From: Prevotellamassilia timonensis
GTDB taxonomy: Bacteria > Bacteroidota > Bacteroidia > Bacteroidales > Bacteroidaceae
Direction of reading: 5' to 3'
Length of the DNA: 64,000 nucleotides
Assembly: GCF_900106785.1 (NCBI RefSeq)
Contig: NZ_LT629841.1
Location: 243,266 to 307,265 of the forward strand
Shown: positions 1-8,033 of the stretch, in pieces
Layout of the letters: each line of letters opens with the position of its first letter
Numbering within the stretch: the stretch's first letter is position 1
Program-made: the position numbers and the translations under genes
Notes under the pieces: model-generated
Seen by the model: only the letters and a program-made list of their open reading frames with translations
Told to the model about the DNA's origin: nothing
Database searches by the model: none

Positions 1-8
1 CTACGGCG

Positions 9-593
9 TCAGCGAATTTCCGCATTCTTCAACCTATAAGCGTCAGCCAGTTGGTCGGCATCGGTATAAGGGTCGAACAATGCTGCTACGGGCTTGAGCA
101 CCCCCTTGCGCAAGTACTCGGCCACCATTTCGCGCTCAAGCGACAACTGGGTGCGCTGCCTGCCGTCCTTAAGCAGATGCACCACCTCCACACCAATATG
201 CTGGAAATAGCGTCCCAACAGACAAAAACGGTGACACATCAATGGATCGGCCTCGGCACACATCAGCACAACGCCATACCCCGCAGCCAAGCCACGCACC
301 ACACGCGCAGCACTTTGTACAAAATAAGGCATCTGCATCACACGTTCATAGCTCACCAAACCCAGCGAGTCAATACAGTCGAAGTGACGCGGACCAAAGT
401 CGCGACAAAAGTTGAGGTAGTGGCCGCCATGCCGAACTATAAACGTGCGCAAACGGTCGTCGTTATACTGCGGTGTATAACGACTCACAGGCTGGTTACG
501 CACATCTATCACACACGTCACCCCAACCCGCTGCAATATTTGCCAAAATGTGTCGACTGGCAAATTAGAATGGCCTATGGTGTAAAGCGTCAT
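9..593 (-). CDS. DUF488 family protein
   Basis: This is a small soluble protein of about 194 aa. It shows the DUF488 hallmarks: TIGHSN near the N-terminus, DVRNQPVS near residue 30, and CAEADPLMCHR near residue 112, where the Cys and His are the family's conserved cluster. The family has no firmly established activity. The reading frame opens three codons further upstream at 602, but members normally begin just before the TIGHS motif, so the second ATG at 593 is preferred. The gene ends near the window edge and its downstream context is not visible. Family assignment is confident; function is unknown. Confidence 0.85.
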   Translation of the reverse strand: MTLYTIGHSNLPVDTFWQILQRVGVTCVIDVRNQPVSRYTPQYNDDRLRTFIVRHGGHYLNFCRDFGPRHFDCIDSLGLVSYERVMQMPYFVQSAARVVRGLAAGYGVVLMCAEADPLMCHRFCLLGRYFQHIGVEVVHLLKDGRQRTQLSLEREMVAEYLRKGVLKPVAALFDPYTDADQLADAYRLKNAEIR

Positions 594-662
594 ACGCAAC
601 AATGTATGTGAGTAATTGGTTAACCCGTCACCCTCGTTACCCCCGTCAACTAATTAGCGTGT

Positions 663-1793
663 CTACTCCTCGTCGAATGTCAGCCCGTCGGGCATCGAGG
701 CCGAAGGGTTGAGTCCCTTCTCCTTCCACCCCTCGAGCTGGCTCACTATGTTGCCGCGCCCCGTGGTGAGCTGGCGCTGTGCATCGTCGTAGGTGCGATG
801 CAGCTGGTCGATGCTCTTGCCTATCTTGACAAAGTTCTGCGCAAAGGTGCTGAACTTCTTATAGAGCTTTTCGGCTGAGGTATATATCTCGTTCACCGAA
901 CGGCTCTGCAGTTCGCTCTGCCACAGGTTGTAGGCCAGTTGCAAGGCCATGAGCAGATTGGTGGGATTGATAAGTATGACGTGCTGCTGATAAGCCTCGG
1001 TGGGCAGATTGGGGGCTGCCGTAACGGCCGACACATAGGCTGCCTCGCCGGGTATGAACATCAGCACATAGCCTATGCTGTCGGGCACTATGCGCCCATA
1101 ATCCTTGGCAGCCAGCTCCTTGACGTGCTGGCGCACACTGCGCACATGCTCCTTTAGCAGAGCCTCTTGCTGGGCGGCATCGTCGGCCGCCACATAGTCG
1201 GTAAAAGCCTTGAGCGACACCTTGGAGTCGATAATGACATTGCGCTGCCCGGGCAGGTGCACCACCACGTCGGGTATGGCCACTGAGCCGCGACCGTCGG
1301 GCTGATGGCTCTGCAGGGTGTAGTCGCGTCCCTCGGTAAGCCCTGAGGCTGACAGCAGATTGTTGAGCACAGCCTCGCCCCAGTTGCCTTGCAACTTGTT
1401 ATTTCCCTTGAGGGCCTTGGCCAGGTCCTCGGCCTCGCGGCCCAGCGAGTTAGTCTGTTCCACAAGGGCCTTGATGTAGCCATCGAGCGAGGCGTGGCCT
1501 TTGACAAACTGTGTGCGGAAGTCCTCTATGTCGTGCCCAAGGGGTTTGAGCAACTCCTCGAGGGTGTGCAAATGTTGCTGTCGCAGACTGTCGCTTTGCG
1601 TGCGCATCATCTCCACCGACATGGCTTTGAATTCTGCCCGCAGTGCCTGTGCCTGTTTGCGCATGGCTTCCTCGGCATGCTGCTGCTCGGCTTTGAGTTG
1701 TGCCTGCGCACTGATGGCGGCACGCTGGGTGCGCAACACGCCTATGGCATAACCCGCCGCAAGGGCTACTATTGTGACTATTACAAAATACAT
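663..1793 (-). CDS. rmuC: DNA recombination protein RmuC
   Basis: This 376-aa protein has one N-terminal membrane segment (residues 1-20), a long charged coiled-coil stretch (about 20-125) and the RmuC nuclease-like domain (about 130-330). Within that domain the conserved NWGE, IPDVVVHLPG and DSKVSL motifs are readable. RmuC proteins limit recombination at inverted repeats and are predicted membrane-anchored nucleases. That role is of interest here because the window is rich in long palindromes, but a link is only inference. It is separated from the downstream DUF488 gene by about 70 bp and may be co-transcribed with it. Confidence 0.92.
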   Translation of the reverse strand: MYFVIVTIVALAAGYAIGVLRTQRAAISAQAQLKAEQQHAEEAMRKQAQALRAEFKAMSVEMMRTQSDSLRQQHLHTLEELLKPLGHDIEDFRTQFVKGHASLDGYIKALVEQTNSLGREAEDLAKALKGNNKLQGNWGEAVLNNLLSASGLTEGRDYTLQSHQPDGRGSVAIPDVVVHLPGQRNVIIDSKVSLKAFTDYVAADDAAQQEALLKEHVRSVRQHVKELAAKDYGRIVPDSIGYVLMFIPGEAAYVSAVTAAPNLPTEAYQQHVILINPTNLLMALQLAYNLWQSELQSRSVNEIYTSAEKLYKKFSTFAQNFVKIGKSIDQLHRTYDDAQRQLTTGRGNIVSQLEGWKEKGLNPSASMPDGLTFDEE

Positions 1794-1799
1794 AAGCGG

Positions 1800-1985
1800 G
1801 TAGGGGGGAGAGGGGGTAGAGAGTTAGGGGGTTAAGAGGTTAGAGGGTTAAGAGGTTAGAGGGTTAAGGGGTTAGAAGGTTAAAAAGTCACCTTTGTGAG
1901 TTGAACAAGCAATGGTAATCTTTTAACCCACTAACCCATTAACCCTCTAACCCATTAACCCTCATAACCCCCTAACCTTATAACC
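1800..1985. repeat. GGTTA-word intergenic array with one AAAGTCACCTTTGTGAG core
   Basis: Between rmuC and the AEC transporter lies an array of degenerate GGTTAGAG/GGTTAAGA words on plus, followed by a core (about 1885-1925: AAAAAGTCACCTTTGTGAG then GGTAATCTTTTAACCC) and then the same words in inverted orientation (CTAACCCATTAACCC). The whole could fold into a long imperfect hairpin. The core recurs at 24.9, 27.5, 31.2 and 51.6 kb. It fills nearly the entire gap and no gene is seen in it. Confidence 0.8.
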
Positions 1986-1991
1986 CCTAAA

Positions 1992-2918
1992 TTAGAACAA
2001 ACTTGCCACGTAGGCCACAAGAGGTATGGTCACCACCGACATCAGCGTGGTAAAAAACAGTCCCTGCGTCATCACACGCTCGTCCTTGCCATACTGCAAG
2101 CAAAGCATGATGCCGTTAGTGGCCACAGGCATGGCACTCAGCACCACCGCCACATCGCTCACAAAGGGATTGATGCCCATCAGCGCCAGCACACCACCCA
2201 CAGCAAGGGGCAGCACAATAAGGCGCAACAGCGTCATGGAATAAACAAAACGGTTGCCAAACATATCGCGCACAGGTATGTGGCTCAGACTCGAACCAAT
2301 AATGAGCAAGGCACAGGGGGTGGTGAGGTCGCCCAACAGGTGGAACCATTCGCCCACGGGGACGGGCATTTTAATGCGCGCAATGGCTATGACCACAGCT
2401 ATGAGCGAGGCTATGACGCAAGGCGAAAGAATGAGTTTGGGCGAAAAGGCACTCTTGGCCTTTCCACCATTGATAAACGACACGCCAATGGTAAACACCA
2501 ACAAGTTGAAAGGTATGTTGAGCACCGAAGCGCAGAACACGGCTTTGGAGCCAAACACGGCATCGCACACAGGATAGCCAATGAAACTCACATTGCCAAA
2601 AGCCAGCATAAAACGGCATATACCCATACGCGCCTTGTTCACCTTGAACACATGGGGTATGAGATAGGCCAGCCCTATCAGCACTATGTAGTTGACCACA
2701 GCCACCACGCCAAGAGCTACGAGCTCGGAGTTTTCAAAAGCCAAATCCTTGCCCATTACCGAGGCAAGAATTAATGCTGGCATGGATATGTTCATTATAA
2801 AAACCGACAGTTTGCGGTCGAGGTCGCCCGACCACAAGTCGCGTTTGGCGGCAAACAAGCCTACCAGCACAATGCCGAATATCATCAGCATCTGCGTCAC
2901 GATGTGTAATAAGTCCAT
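1992..2918 (-). CDS. AEC-family (auxin efflux carrier type) transporter
   Basis: This is a 308-aa very hydrophobic protein with about ten predicted membrane segments in two halves, separated by a short charged region near residues 155-170. The pattern, including the N-terminal VGLFAAKRDLWSG stretch and the conserved FGNVSFIGYPV segment, matches bacterial AEC permeases (membrane transport family PF03547). Substrates in this family are typically organic acids, but nothing here identifies one. A TAACTTTG -7-like box lies on minus at 2954-2961, about 40 bp upstream of the start. Confidence 0.85.
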   Translation of the reverse strand: MDLLHIVTQMLMIFGIVLVGLFAAKRDLWSGDLDRKLSVFIMNISMPALILASVMGKDLAFENSELVALGVVAVVNYIVLIGLAYLIPHVFKVNKARMGICRFMLAFGNVSFIGYPVCDAVFGSKAVFCASVLNIPFNLLVFTIGVSFINGGKAKSAFSPKLILSPCVIASLIAVVIAIARIKMPVPVGEWFHLLGDLTTPCALLIIGSSLSHIPVRDMFGNRFVYSMTLLRLIVLPLAVGGVLALMGINPFVSDVAVVLSAMPVATNGIMLCLQYGKDERVMTQGLFFTTLMSVVTIPLVAYVASLF

Positions 2919-2986
2919 TGGTGTGTTTAGTCTTTGTTGTGTTATTGATGCTGCAAAGTTACGAAGATATGCTTAATTATAGGCAC

Positions 2987-3523
2987 TCACTCCGCCACCA
3001 ATGTCTCGGCCGTAGCAGTAAGGCTGTTTATTTTGCGTGCAAGGGCAAACAGAAAGTCGGACAAACGGTTGATGTAGGCCATCATGCCAGGCTGTAGCAT
3101 ACGTTGCACATCATCGGCAACACTGAGTGAGCAGAGCTCGCGCTCCGTGCGGCGGCACACACAGCGCACCACATGGGCCACAGCTGCCACGGGGTGTCCA
3201 CCGGGCAACACAAAACCACGGAATATGCCGCCCACCAATGTGTCGGTGGCATCGATGCCGTGTTCAAGAGCCTCAACGTCATGCGGGGTGGCATCGAGGC
3301 TGAACAGCAGTCGCTGGGCACGCACTATCAGCCTTTCGTCAGCCTCAAAAGCATGTGGCGCCCCCTCAATGTGCAGAGTAGCGAGTTGTGCACGCAACAA
3401 ACCAAGCTGCGCGTTGAGTTCGTCAAGGGCACCATAGCAGGCTATGCGCGCATCAGTTTTTGGCACACGTGTGCCGTCGGACAGCGAAGTAGTGCCAACA
3501 TCGCCGGTTCGGGTATATATCAT
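2987..3523 (-). CDS. Cob(I)alamin adenosyltransferase, PduO type
   Basis: This enzyme transfers the adenosyl group of ATP to cob(I)alamin to give coenzyme B12. The 178-aa product starts with MIYTRTGDVGTTSLSDGTRV, the ATP-binding N-terminal signature of PduO-type ATRs. It also carries the DELNAQLG segment and the RRTERE motif that holds the conserved arginines. An upstream in-frame ATG at 3571 would add 16 residues encoded by intergenic repeat DNA, so the start at 3523 is chosen. It fits functionally with the riboswitch-controlled btuB/btuG locus at 13.6-17.3 kb, although it is not in an operon with it. Confidence 0.9.
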   Translation of the reverse strand: MIYTRTGDVGTTSLSDGTRVPKTDARIACYGALDELNAQLGLLRAQLATLHIEGAPHAFEADERLIVRAQRLLFSLDATPHDVEALEHGIDATDTLVGGIFRGFVLPGGHPVAAVAHVVRCVCRRTERELCSLSVADDVQRMLQPGMMAYINRLSDFLFALARKINSLTATAETLVAE

Positions 3524-3540
3524 GAGCAAAGGGATTAGTT

Positions 3541-3722
3541 TACTGGTTGACGGGGTGACGGGGGTTGACAAGTTGACAGGTTAACAGGTTGACAGGTAAG
3601 TTAGTCAAGTTATGACGTTCCTTGTCTTTTCAGCCTTTAACACGGGCCGAATGTGCAGAACATACTTACTTGTCAACCCGTCAACTTGTTACCCCGTCAA
3701 CCACGAATTCCATCAACAAGTT
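3541..3722. repeat. GTTGACAG/GTTAACAG-word intergenic array
   Basis: The array consists of GGTTGAC/GGTTAAC words on one side (3543-3600) and the inverted GTCAACCCGTCAAC words on the other (3672-3715), preceded by ACATACTTACTTGTCAAC. The same word and the AAGTAAGTATG core recur at 15.8, 33.9, 48.6, 55.4 and 58.1 kb. It occupies the whole gap between two minus-strand genes. Confidence 0.75.
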
Positions 3723-4304
3723 TTACAAGTAATTCACCACATAGTGCTGCCGCTGCAATTCGGGACGGAAAAACACTATGCCAAAGTCGTAAAGGTCAAA
3801 CGCCACCTGCGCCTTGGGGTGCTGCAGCAGTTTGAGCCACGCCTTGCGATGGCGCCCGCCCACCTGGGTGAGCACCATCATGCCCCCCTCGGCAAGGGCA
3901 TCAGTCAGTGCTTCGGCACAAGCGGGCCAGTTTCGGTTAGCCACTATCATGTCGGCCTTGCCGCCAGCATGGGTAGTGTAATGCGTGCCGCTGCTGCCAG
4001 CCTTGAGCCAGGCTGCCTCTGCCCCGTCGGCGGCATACCCCACACACCAGCAGCGTGCCGGGTGCTGAAAGTTGGCCAGGCGCAGCAGCAGGCGCAGGTC
4101 CTTTGGGCGCAAGGGGCAGCCATTCAGCATGCCGCGCCACTTTTGCGCAAGCGGCGCATAGGCATAGTACGCACCGGCCTCGTACACCACACCCGTCACA
4201 AAACCAAAGGCAAAGGGTGAGTGTATGCCGTACCCCCTGCGATGGCGAAAGCGGCGCAACCACCGCAGTGTGCGCCGCGGCGCTTTTATCAGTGTGCTTA
4301 TCAT
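3723..4304 (-). CDS. SAM-dependent methyltransferase-like protein
   Basis: The 193-aa protein opens with a basic stretch and the motif RRGYGIHSPFAFGFVTGVVY. That motif is typical of a Bacteroidetes family annotated as class I SAM-dependent methyltransferases (consensus around GHGIHSPF). The glycine-rich SAM-binding motif is weak (CWCVGYAADGAEAAW) and the tail FGIVFFRPELQRQHYVV matches the family end. At 193 aa it is shorter than most members, so catalytic competence is uncertain. A TAACTTTG box on minus at 4310-4317 lies only a few bases before the ATG, implying a very short leader. Confidence 0.6.
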   Translation of the reverse strand: MISTLIKAPRRTLRWLRRFRHRRGYGIHSPFAFGFVTGVVYEAGAYYAYAPLAQKWRGMLNGCPLRPKDLRLLLRLANFQHPARCWCVGYAADGAEAAWLKAGSSGTHYTTHAGGKADMIVANRNWPACAEALTDALAEGGMMVLTQVGGRHRKAWLKLLQHPKAQVAFDLYDFGIVFFRPELQRQHYVVNYL

Positions 4305-4457
4305 ATGTGCAAAGTTAGCAACTTTTCAACAATTATTGCTCCGGTAAAAGTCTAAAGCACATTGTAATAATGCTTTTGCCCTTACAGGTAGGGTGTTCAA
4401 AATCGGCATCAAAAATGAGATCGTTTTTGGGCATTCTATTCGTTGTTATTGCTATTC
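4305..4457. other. Intergenic: promoter box and repeat remnant
   Basis: Besides the TAACTTTG box at 4310-4317 (minus), the segment near 4368-4400 (ATGCTTTTGCCCTTACAGG) resembles the inner arm of the large palindromes at 31.3 and 56.5 kb. A similar segment precedes the palindrome at 9.6 kb, so palindromes 1 and 2 share extended left flanks. Confidence 0.45.
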
Positions 4458-4672
4458 GGTGAAAAGTAAACATGCGAACGGACTCAAGCACAAAACGCTA
4501 CCTCTAATGGGGGCGACGCGTCTCGCGTCGGGAAAAGATGCAGCTATTATTTAGTAGAGGTTCGTATTTTCCTCCTTTCTCTATTCCGACGCGGGACGCG
4601 TCGCCCCCATTAGTGCTTGCGTTTGGTGGTAGCGTTTGCTGCTTGCGTCCGTTCGCATGTTTACGCTAAAAG
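4458..4672. repeat. GACGCG palindrome, copy 1 (type-1 loop)
   Basis: The inner arms CTAATGGGGGCGACGCGTC (from 4503) and its inverse (to 4613) surround a loop with GATGCAGCTATTATTTAG. The outer arms are also inverted: GTAAACATGCGAACGGACTC on the left, and CGTCCGTTCGCATGTTTACG on the right, with AACGCTACC/AACGCAAGC words between. The element can fold into a hairpin with arms of up to about 100 nt. No protein is encoded. Confidence 0.9.
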
Positions 4673-4736
4673 GTGCAAGAAAAAAAGTTGCATTTGGGAC
4701 TTATACCATACTACAACAACTTACACACCGAGTATC

Positions 4737-5084
4737 TTGCATCTTACACTAATACACTACAACTCATTGACTATCAATACTTTACTCAGTGTAAGATACT
4801 ACAAATTCCACCTACACACAACCTACACACCCCACATGCTGCCACACGGCACAAGCACAGGAGATAGATATCACTGCATAGGGGAGCAGAAAAGTCTGTT
4901 GCTCCGACAGATTTCTCTACGTCCCTATGGCGTATGATCCACCGCATACGACAAAAATGACTGCAAGACGGCGGGGTGCGATGTGTAAGATGTATGTAGA
5001 GGTGTGTAAGATATTTTGAAATCATCTTACACTCTTGAAACATCTGTATATCAACTCGTTACGTACAAAAAGTGTAAGATGGCA
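4737..5084. repeat. Inverted-repeat element A (TIR, word arrays, central hairpin)
   Basis: The ends are inverted: TGCATCTTACACT on the left, TGCCATCTTACACT on the right read on minus. About 14-15 nt further in both ends have a TTGA(c)TATCA-like motif, and about 10 nt beyond that an AGTGTAAGAT motif. Inside are CCTACACAC words on the left and GTGTAAGAT words on the right. The centre is CATAGGG (4877-4883) to CCCTATG (4923-4929), with an inner stem TCTGT/ACAGA and loop TTGCTCCG. The same layout occurs at 38.3 and 62.5 kb (elements B and C). It is non-coding and lies about 150 bp upstream of a truncated gene. Confidence 0.8.
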
Positions 5085-5160
5085 GTAAAAACACACGCAC
5101 TCTTTTACTAGTAGGCAGACGGGAAGGGAGCAAATATTTGTGTACAAATTGTACACTTTT

Positions 5161-5193
5161 TTTGTTGGGTGCAATGCCTTGGTGTTACCTTTG
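5161..5193 (+). promoter_or_regulatory. Bacteroidales-type promoter
   Basis: TTTG at 5161-5164 is followed after 21 nt by TACCTTTG at 5186-5193, which matches the -33/-7 consensus of the Bacteroides primary sigma factor. The start codon of the small gene lies 42 bp downstream. Confidence 0.6.
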
Positions 5194-5235
5194 CAGCACT
5201 TTAATTTTATATCAAACCAAATTGTATTGACTACC

Positions 5236-5613
5236 ATGAAACGAATGCTTAACAGAATGCTGCGCTATGCCGATGCCATTGTGAAACGTGGCGTGGACAA
5301 ACTGATAGATGCTATCGCGCATAGCGCGGAACCACAAACTAAAAACACTGTAACGCCACGGCAGAAAAAACGCATGCACAACGACACGGATTGCGCATCG
5401 CAAACAACTGGCCACACTACGAATTGCGGGTTGACAGAACAAGCCATCAGTCTTATGGACGAATTGTACGACATTCGATACAATGTGCATGACCGCACGC
5501 CCGAAGTGCAACGGCGCGACCAGGCGGACAAAGGGTTTGTGCCCGTGAACAAACTGGTGCGCAACACGATGGTGATTGACTTGCACGACTTGTTTTGTTC
5601 ATTTATAATTTAA
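5236..5613 (+). pseudogene. Truncated gene, possibly N-terminus of a VirE/VapE-type protein
   Basis: The frame gives 125 aa from an ATG properly placed behind a promoter. The first 60 residues are basic. The last third (LYDIRYNV...RTPEVQRR...FVPVNKLVRNTM) resembles the region seen near the start of Bacteroidetes VirE/VapE primase-like proteins, where a YxxRYN segment is followed by FxPV and an N[ST] helix. The frame ends abruptly (DLFCSFII) exactly where it runs into the 3' end of the convergent gene that the ISL3 element interrupts. This suggests a deletion junction. The family link is tentative; truncation is inferred from length. Confidence 0.4.
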
Positions 5614-5695
5614 TGTATTCTAAAATAATTTTCGTATTTTGGTAATACTTTATTTGGCGCACCCGACAAACCCTGTGGAGTAGGCCGTGCAGATG

Positions 5696-6784
5696 CTAAC
5701 CCAAAACTGTTGCTAAACGATACATGAAGAATGGTATGTCTATGACTCCTTTTACTTGTGCACGAAAGCATTTGATCTTTGAGTTCAACGATTCAGCTGA
5801 AGCGTTAGTCTTACGTCCGTCAAAGTAGTTCAGGATTTCATCCTCATAGAATCTGATGGTATCGCGTACGGACTTGATTTCACGCAGAGTGCAGGAAGCC
5901 ACTTTCTCATACCACCCCTTGAAATTCTGTTTGGCAGTCTCCTTTGTGAGTTTCTTGTTTCTGAATATGGCTCTAAGGGAGTTGATCAGATTGTATGCTT
6001 CTTCAAGTTTTGGGTAGAGTGCGAAAAGTATCTTCGCACGCTTTTTCTGCGTTGCGCTCCACTTCTCTCGGCTCATGGACAATTGCTTGCGACATCGTGT
6101 CTGTGCCTCTACAAGAGTCTCGCCATTTTCAAGCCTTTTGGGTTCAAAGCGAGTGTTCAGCCTCATAGGCTTTCTTCCGCGCTTGCTCTTCTTCCAGTTC
6201 TTCCCATGCCTTTTCCTCATTCGCTCGCGGTAAGCCTTTCTCTGCGCTGCCAGATTTTCGAGGTATTTGCGAAACTCTGCCTTCTGTCTGTTCGCCTCCT
6301 TTACGGCTTTTCGTTTCAGGCGCAGGCGTATCTCTTCGCAGCCCTCTCCACCGCGTTTTACGACATGGAAGCAGTCACGTATGACTGTGGCTTTAGGGAA
6401 TGCCTCTCGGGCTATGACACGCATGCAATCTGAGAGATCCATCGTGATATTCTCAACCATTTCACGCTTATCTGCAGGTAGTTGCATGAGAACCTTCAGT
6501 ACGTCAGCAGGATTCGTTCCCTTGACTACTGCTATGATTGCACCCTTGCGACCATGGGCATCCTTGTTGTGAACGATAGTGTACAGTTCGCCCTGGAGGG
6601 AGGTCTCGTCTATGCCTTGCTCCTTACCTACGTTTTGCGGAATAAGAATCCACTTGGATGCGTGATCCTTCTGCTCCCACGTCTCGAAGTTACTCAGGGC
6701 GTCCTTGTATCTTTTGGCAAACGTGGAGCTGTTAATCATGTACGTATAACCAATCTGACGAGCGGTTATCGTCTCAGAGTCCAT
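5696..6784 (-). CDS. ISL3-family transposase (ISAon1 group), catalytic subunit
   Basis: This 362-aa protein has the ISL3-type DDE transposase layout. A first catalytic Asp lies in ITMDLSDCMRVIAREAFP, a DxFHVVKRG segment (RDCFHVVKRGGEG) follows at about residue 138, then a long basic insertion rich in RKR, and a C-terminal NASAESLNSKIKCFRAQVKG helix with the catalytic Glu. Its ATG lies inside the end of the upstream frame (an 11-bp overlap, ATG to TGA), so translational coupling is likely. All motifs look intact, so the element may be active. Confidence 0.9.
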   Translation of the reverse strand: MDSETITARQIGYTYMINSSTFAKRYKDALSNFETWEQKDHASKWILIPQNVGKEQGIDETSLQGELYTIVHNKDAHGRKGAIIAVVKGTNPADVLKVLMQLPADKREMVENITMDLSDCMRVIAREAFPKATVIRDCFHVVKRGGEGCEEIRLRLKRKAVKEANRQKAEFRKYLENLAAQRKAYRERMRKRHGKNWKKSKRGRKPMRLNTRFEPKRLENGETLVEAQTRCRKQLSMSREKWSATQKKRAKILFALYPKLEEAYNLINSLRAIFRNKKLTKETAKQNFKGWYEKVASCTLREIKSVRDTIRFYEDEILNYFDGRKTNASAESLNSKIKCFRAQVKGVIDIPFFMYRLATVLG

Positions 6785-7175
6785 TCGCCCTCTTTAAAAA
6801 AAGCGCGAAGTCCTTCGCGTATCGAGTGCCCTTATGCTTCAGTTCAAACTCCTTGTCAAGGTCAACACTTCTTGTTGTGCCATCCGGCATTGTCCAACGC
6901 CTTCTTCGTATGTGAAGTACCGCCTTCTTGTCTCGGGCTGGATAGTCAAGTAAACATGATTCTTCCCCAAAACCATTGCTCACGGAATCCTTCATGTCTG
7001 GTGTGCGATTGTCGCGCTCATCCAGATAGATGTGAAGCTCTGTTGTGTAAAGAACATCCTTGTCCAGAGTACGCTGTGTTGCAAAGTCTGTCACCTCGAA
7101 ATATTTAAGAACTCCTTCGGGGAGGAAATATGAGGCGAGGCCCTCATACATATTTTTATTGCCATTCTGATTCAT
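6774..7175 (-). CDS. ISAon1-type transposase N-terminal region protein
   Basis: This 133-aa first frame of the IS corresponds to the N-terminal DNA-binding part that single-frame ISL3 transposases carry. It includes the segment YLDERDNRTPD and a conserved CLLDYPARDKKAVLHIRRRRW stretch. It ends 11 bp inside the catalytic frame. A run of seven T followed by AAAG lies just before the overlap, but the downstream frame contains a TAA at the run. Reinitiation at the overlapping ATG is therefore more plausible than frameshifting. Confidence 0.8.
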   Translation of the reverse strand: MNQNGNKNMYEGLASYFLPEGVLKYFEVTDFATQRTLDKDVLYTTELHIYLDERDNRTPDMKDSVSNGFGEESCLLDYPARDKKAVLHIRRRRWTMPDGTTRSVDLDKEFELKHKGTRYAKDFALFLKRANGL

Positions 7176-7755
7176 AGTGCAAAGGTACTACTTTTGGGCA
7201 ATCATGTATCGTTTGGCAACTCAGTTTTTGGGTTAGCATCTGCACAGCCCTCCACAGGGTTTGTCGGGTGCGCCCTTTATTTCCATGGCCATTTATATAT
7301 TCTAATAATGACATACCATCATTTGATTCATTATCATACGACCATATTAATGCTTCTAAGTTATTTTGAAAGTTACCCGGAAGTCCAGTACATGGTTCTT
7401 CTAACCAATCTTCTATTCTATCATGTAATTTTCTATAACCGGCCCAAGAACATTTATTCTTTATATTAATCTTTTTTTCTTTATCTTGTATTGCAACAAT
7501 ATTAAGTTCATCATGACAAAGCAAATCAATTAGACTTATTTCAATATTAAATCTTTTATAAGGATATACATCATTAGCGAGATAAATATGAAAATGGGGA
7601 CATGGTCTATCACCAACTGCTGGACCATGTAATGCAATACGATATGTGTTTGTGGATACTTTAACCGTTTTATCAATAGTAGCCATCTCAACGATTGGTA
7701 TTGACGGCTCTATTATATTCAACTTTTCTAGTATGTATTCTAAAATTGATTTCAT

Positions 7756-7859
7756 GTGTCTTAATCCTTATTCTAAAGTTTTCTCTAAAAAAGGATTATG
7801 AGTATCCTAAGTAACACACGAAATCCCAATATTCGTTTTCTATACAGCGCAAATATCCA
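7756..7859. other. AT-rich intergenic region
   Basis: This contains the upstream region of the interrupted gene. A small inverted repeat AATCCTTATTCT / AAAAAAGGATTA is seen at 7761-7800. No coding signal is seen. Confidence 0.4.
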
Positions 7860-8010
7860 GTCTCTCCAAAATTGAAGAGACGACACGTATGTAAAAAGGT
7901 ATTTTTCTCTTCTAGCTCGAAGCTATACGTGGGCATCCACAAGTATCCAAGGCTTTGGCTAATTTACAAGGACGGAGTCGAACTACCAGAAACTTAATAG
8001 CCTTGCAATG
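7860..8010 (-). ncRNA. Structured flank of the IS110 element, candidate bridge RNA
   Basis: The non-coding flank 3' of the IS110 transposase contains three consecutive stems. GTCTCT/AGAGAC (7860-7865 with 7876-7881) is followed by CACGTAT/ATACGTG (7884-7890 with 7925-7931, enclosing a small TAGCT/AGCTA hairpin). The third is AAGGCT/AGCCTT (7949-7954 with 7999-8004) with a loop of about 44 nt. A terminal stem-loop plus two large internal loops is the layout known for bridge RNAs of IS110-family elements, which in the IS1111 group lie 3' of the gene. No loop-to-target complementarity was verified, and the strand is assumed from the transposase. Confidence 0.35.
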
Positions 8011-8033
8011 GAAACTTATTGTTACAGCTTGCA

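Larger units (their letters stand above)
5648..7282. mobile_element. ISL3/ISAon1-type insertion sequence with 8-bp target duplication
   Basis: The element runs from 5656 to 7274 (1619 bp). Its ends are inverted repeats of about 50 bp, beginning GGCGCACCCGACAAACCC at both ends. An exact 8-bp direct repeat CTTTATTT flanks it at 5648-5655 and 7275-7282, the target duplication length known for the ISL3 family. It carries two overlapping minus-strand genes. Joining the flanks through one CTTTATTT copy restores the reading frame of the AT-rich gene it interrupts. Confidence 0.95.
5610..7755 (-). pseudogene. AT-rich gene of unknown function interrupted by the ISL3 element
   Basis: The gene starts at 7755 and reads through residue 157 (YINGHGNK) before entering the IS end at 7274. 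Removing the IS and one 8-bp duplication extends the frame as VLPKYENYFRIH and a TAA at 5612-5610, so only the last dozen codons were displaced. The present frame instead ends about 40 residues into the IS. The product, about 170 aa originally, has a CPHFHIYL segment and is not recognised. Its base composition is clearly more AT-rich than the neighbouring chromosome, suggesting recent transfer. Since only the extreme C-terminus changed, residual function is possible. Confidence 0.85.

Noticed and set aside
6785-6810. Programmed frameshift between the two ISL3 frames at a T7-AAAG run
   Set aside because: The catalytic frame contains TAA within the run, and a -1 shift also meets a stop soon. 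Overlapping ATG/TGA reinitiation explains the arrangement better.
6482-7108. A 208-codon plus frame inside the ISL3 element
   Set aside because: Antisense to both transposase frames and without domain features.
7965-7990. tRNA-like T-arm sequence (GGACGGAGTCGAACTACC)
   Set aside because: The flanking bases do not form acceptor, D or anticodon stems, and the stem around TTCGA does not pair. It is better explained as part of the IS110 flank.
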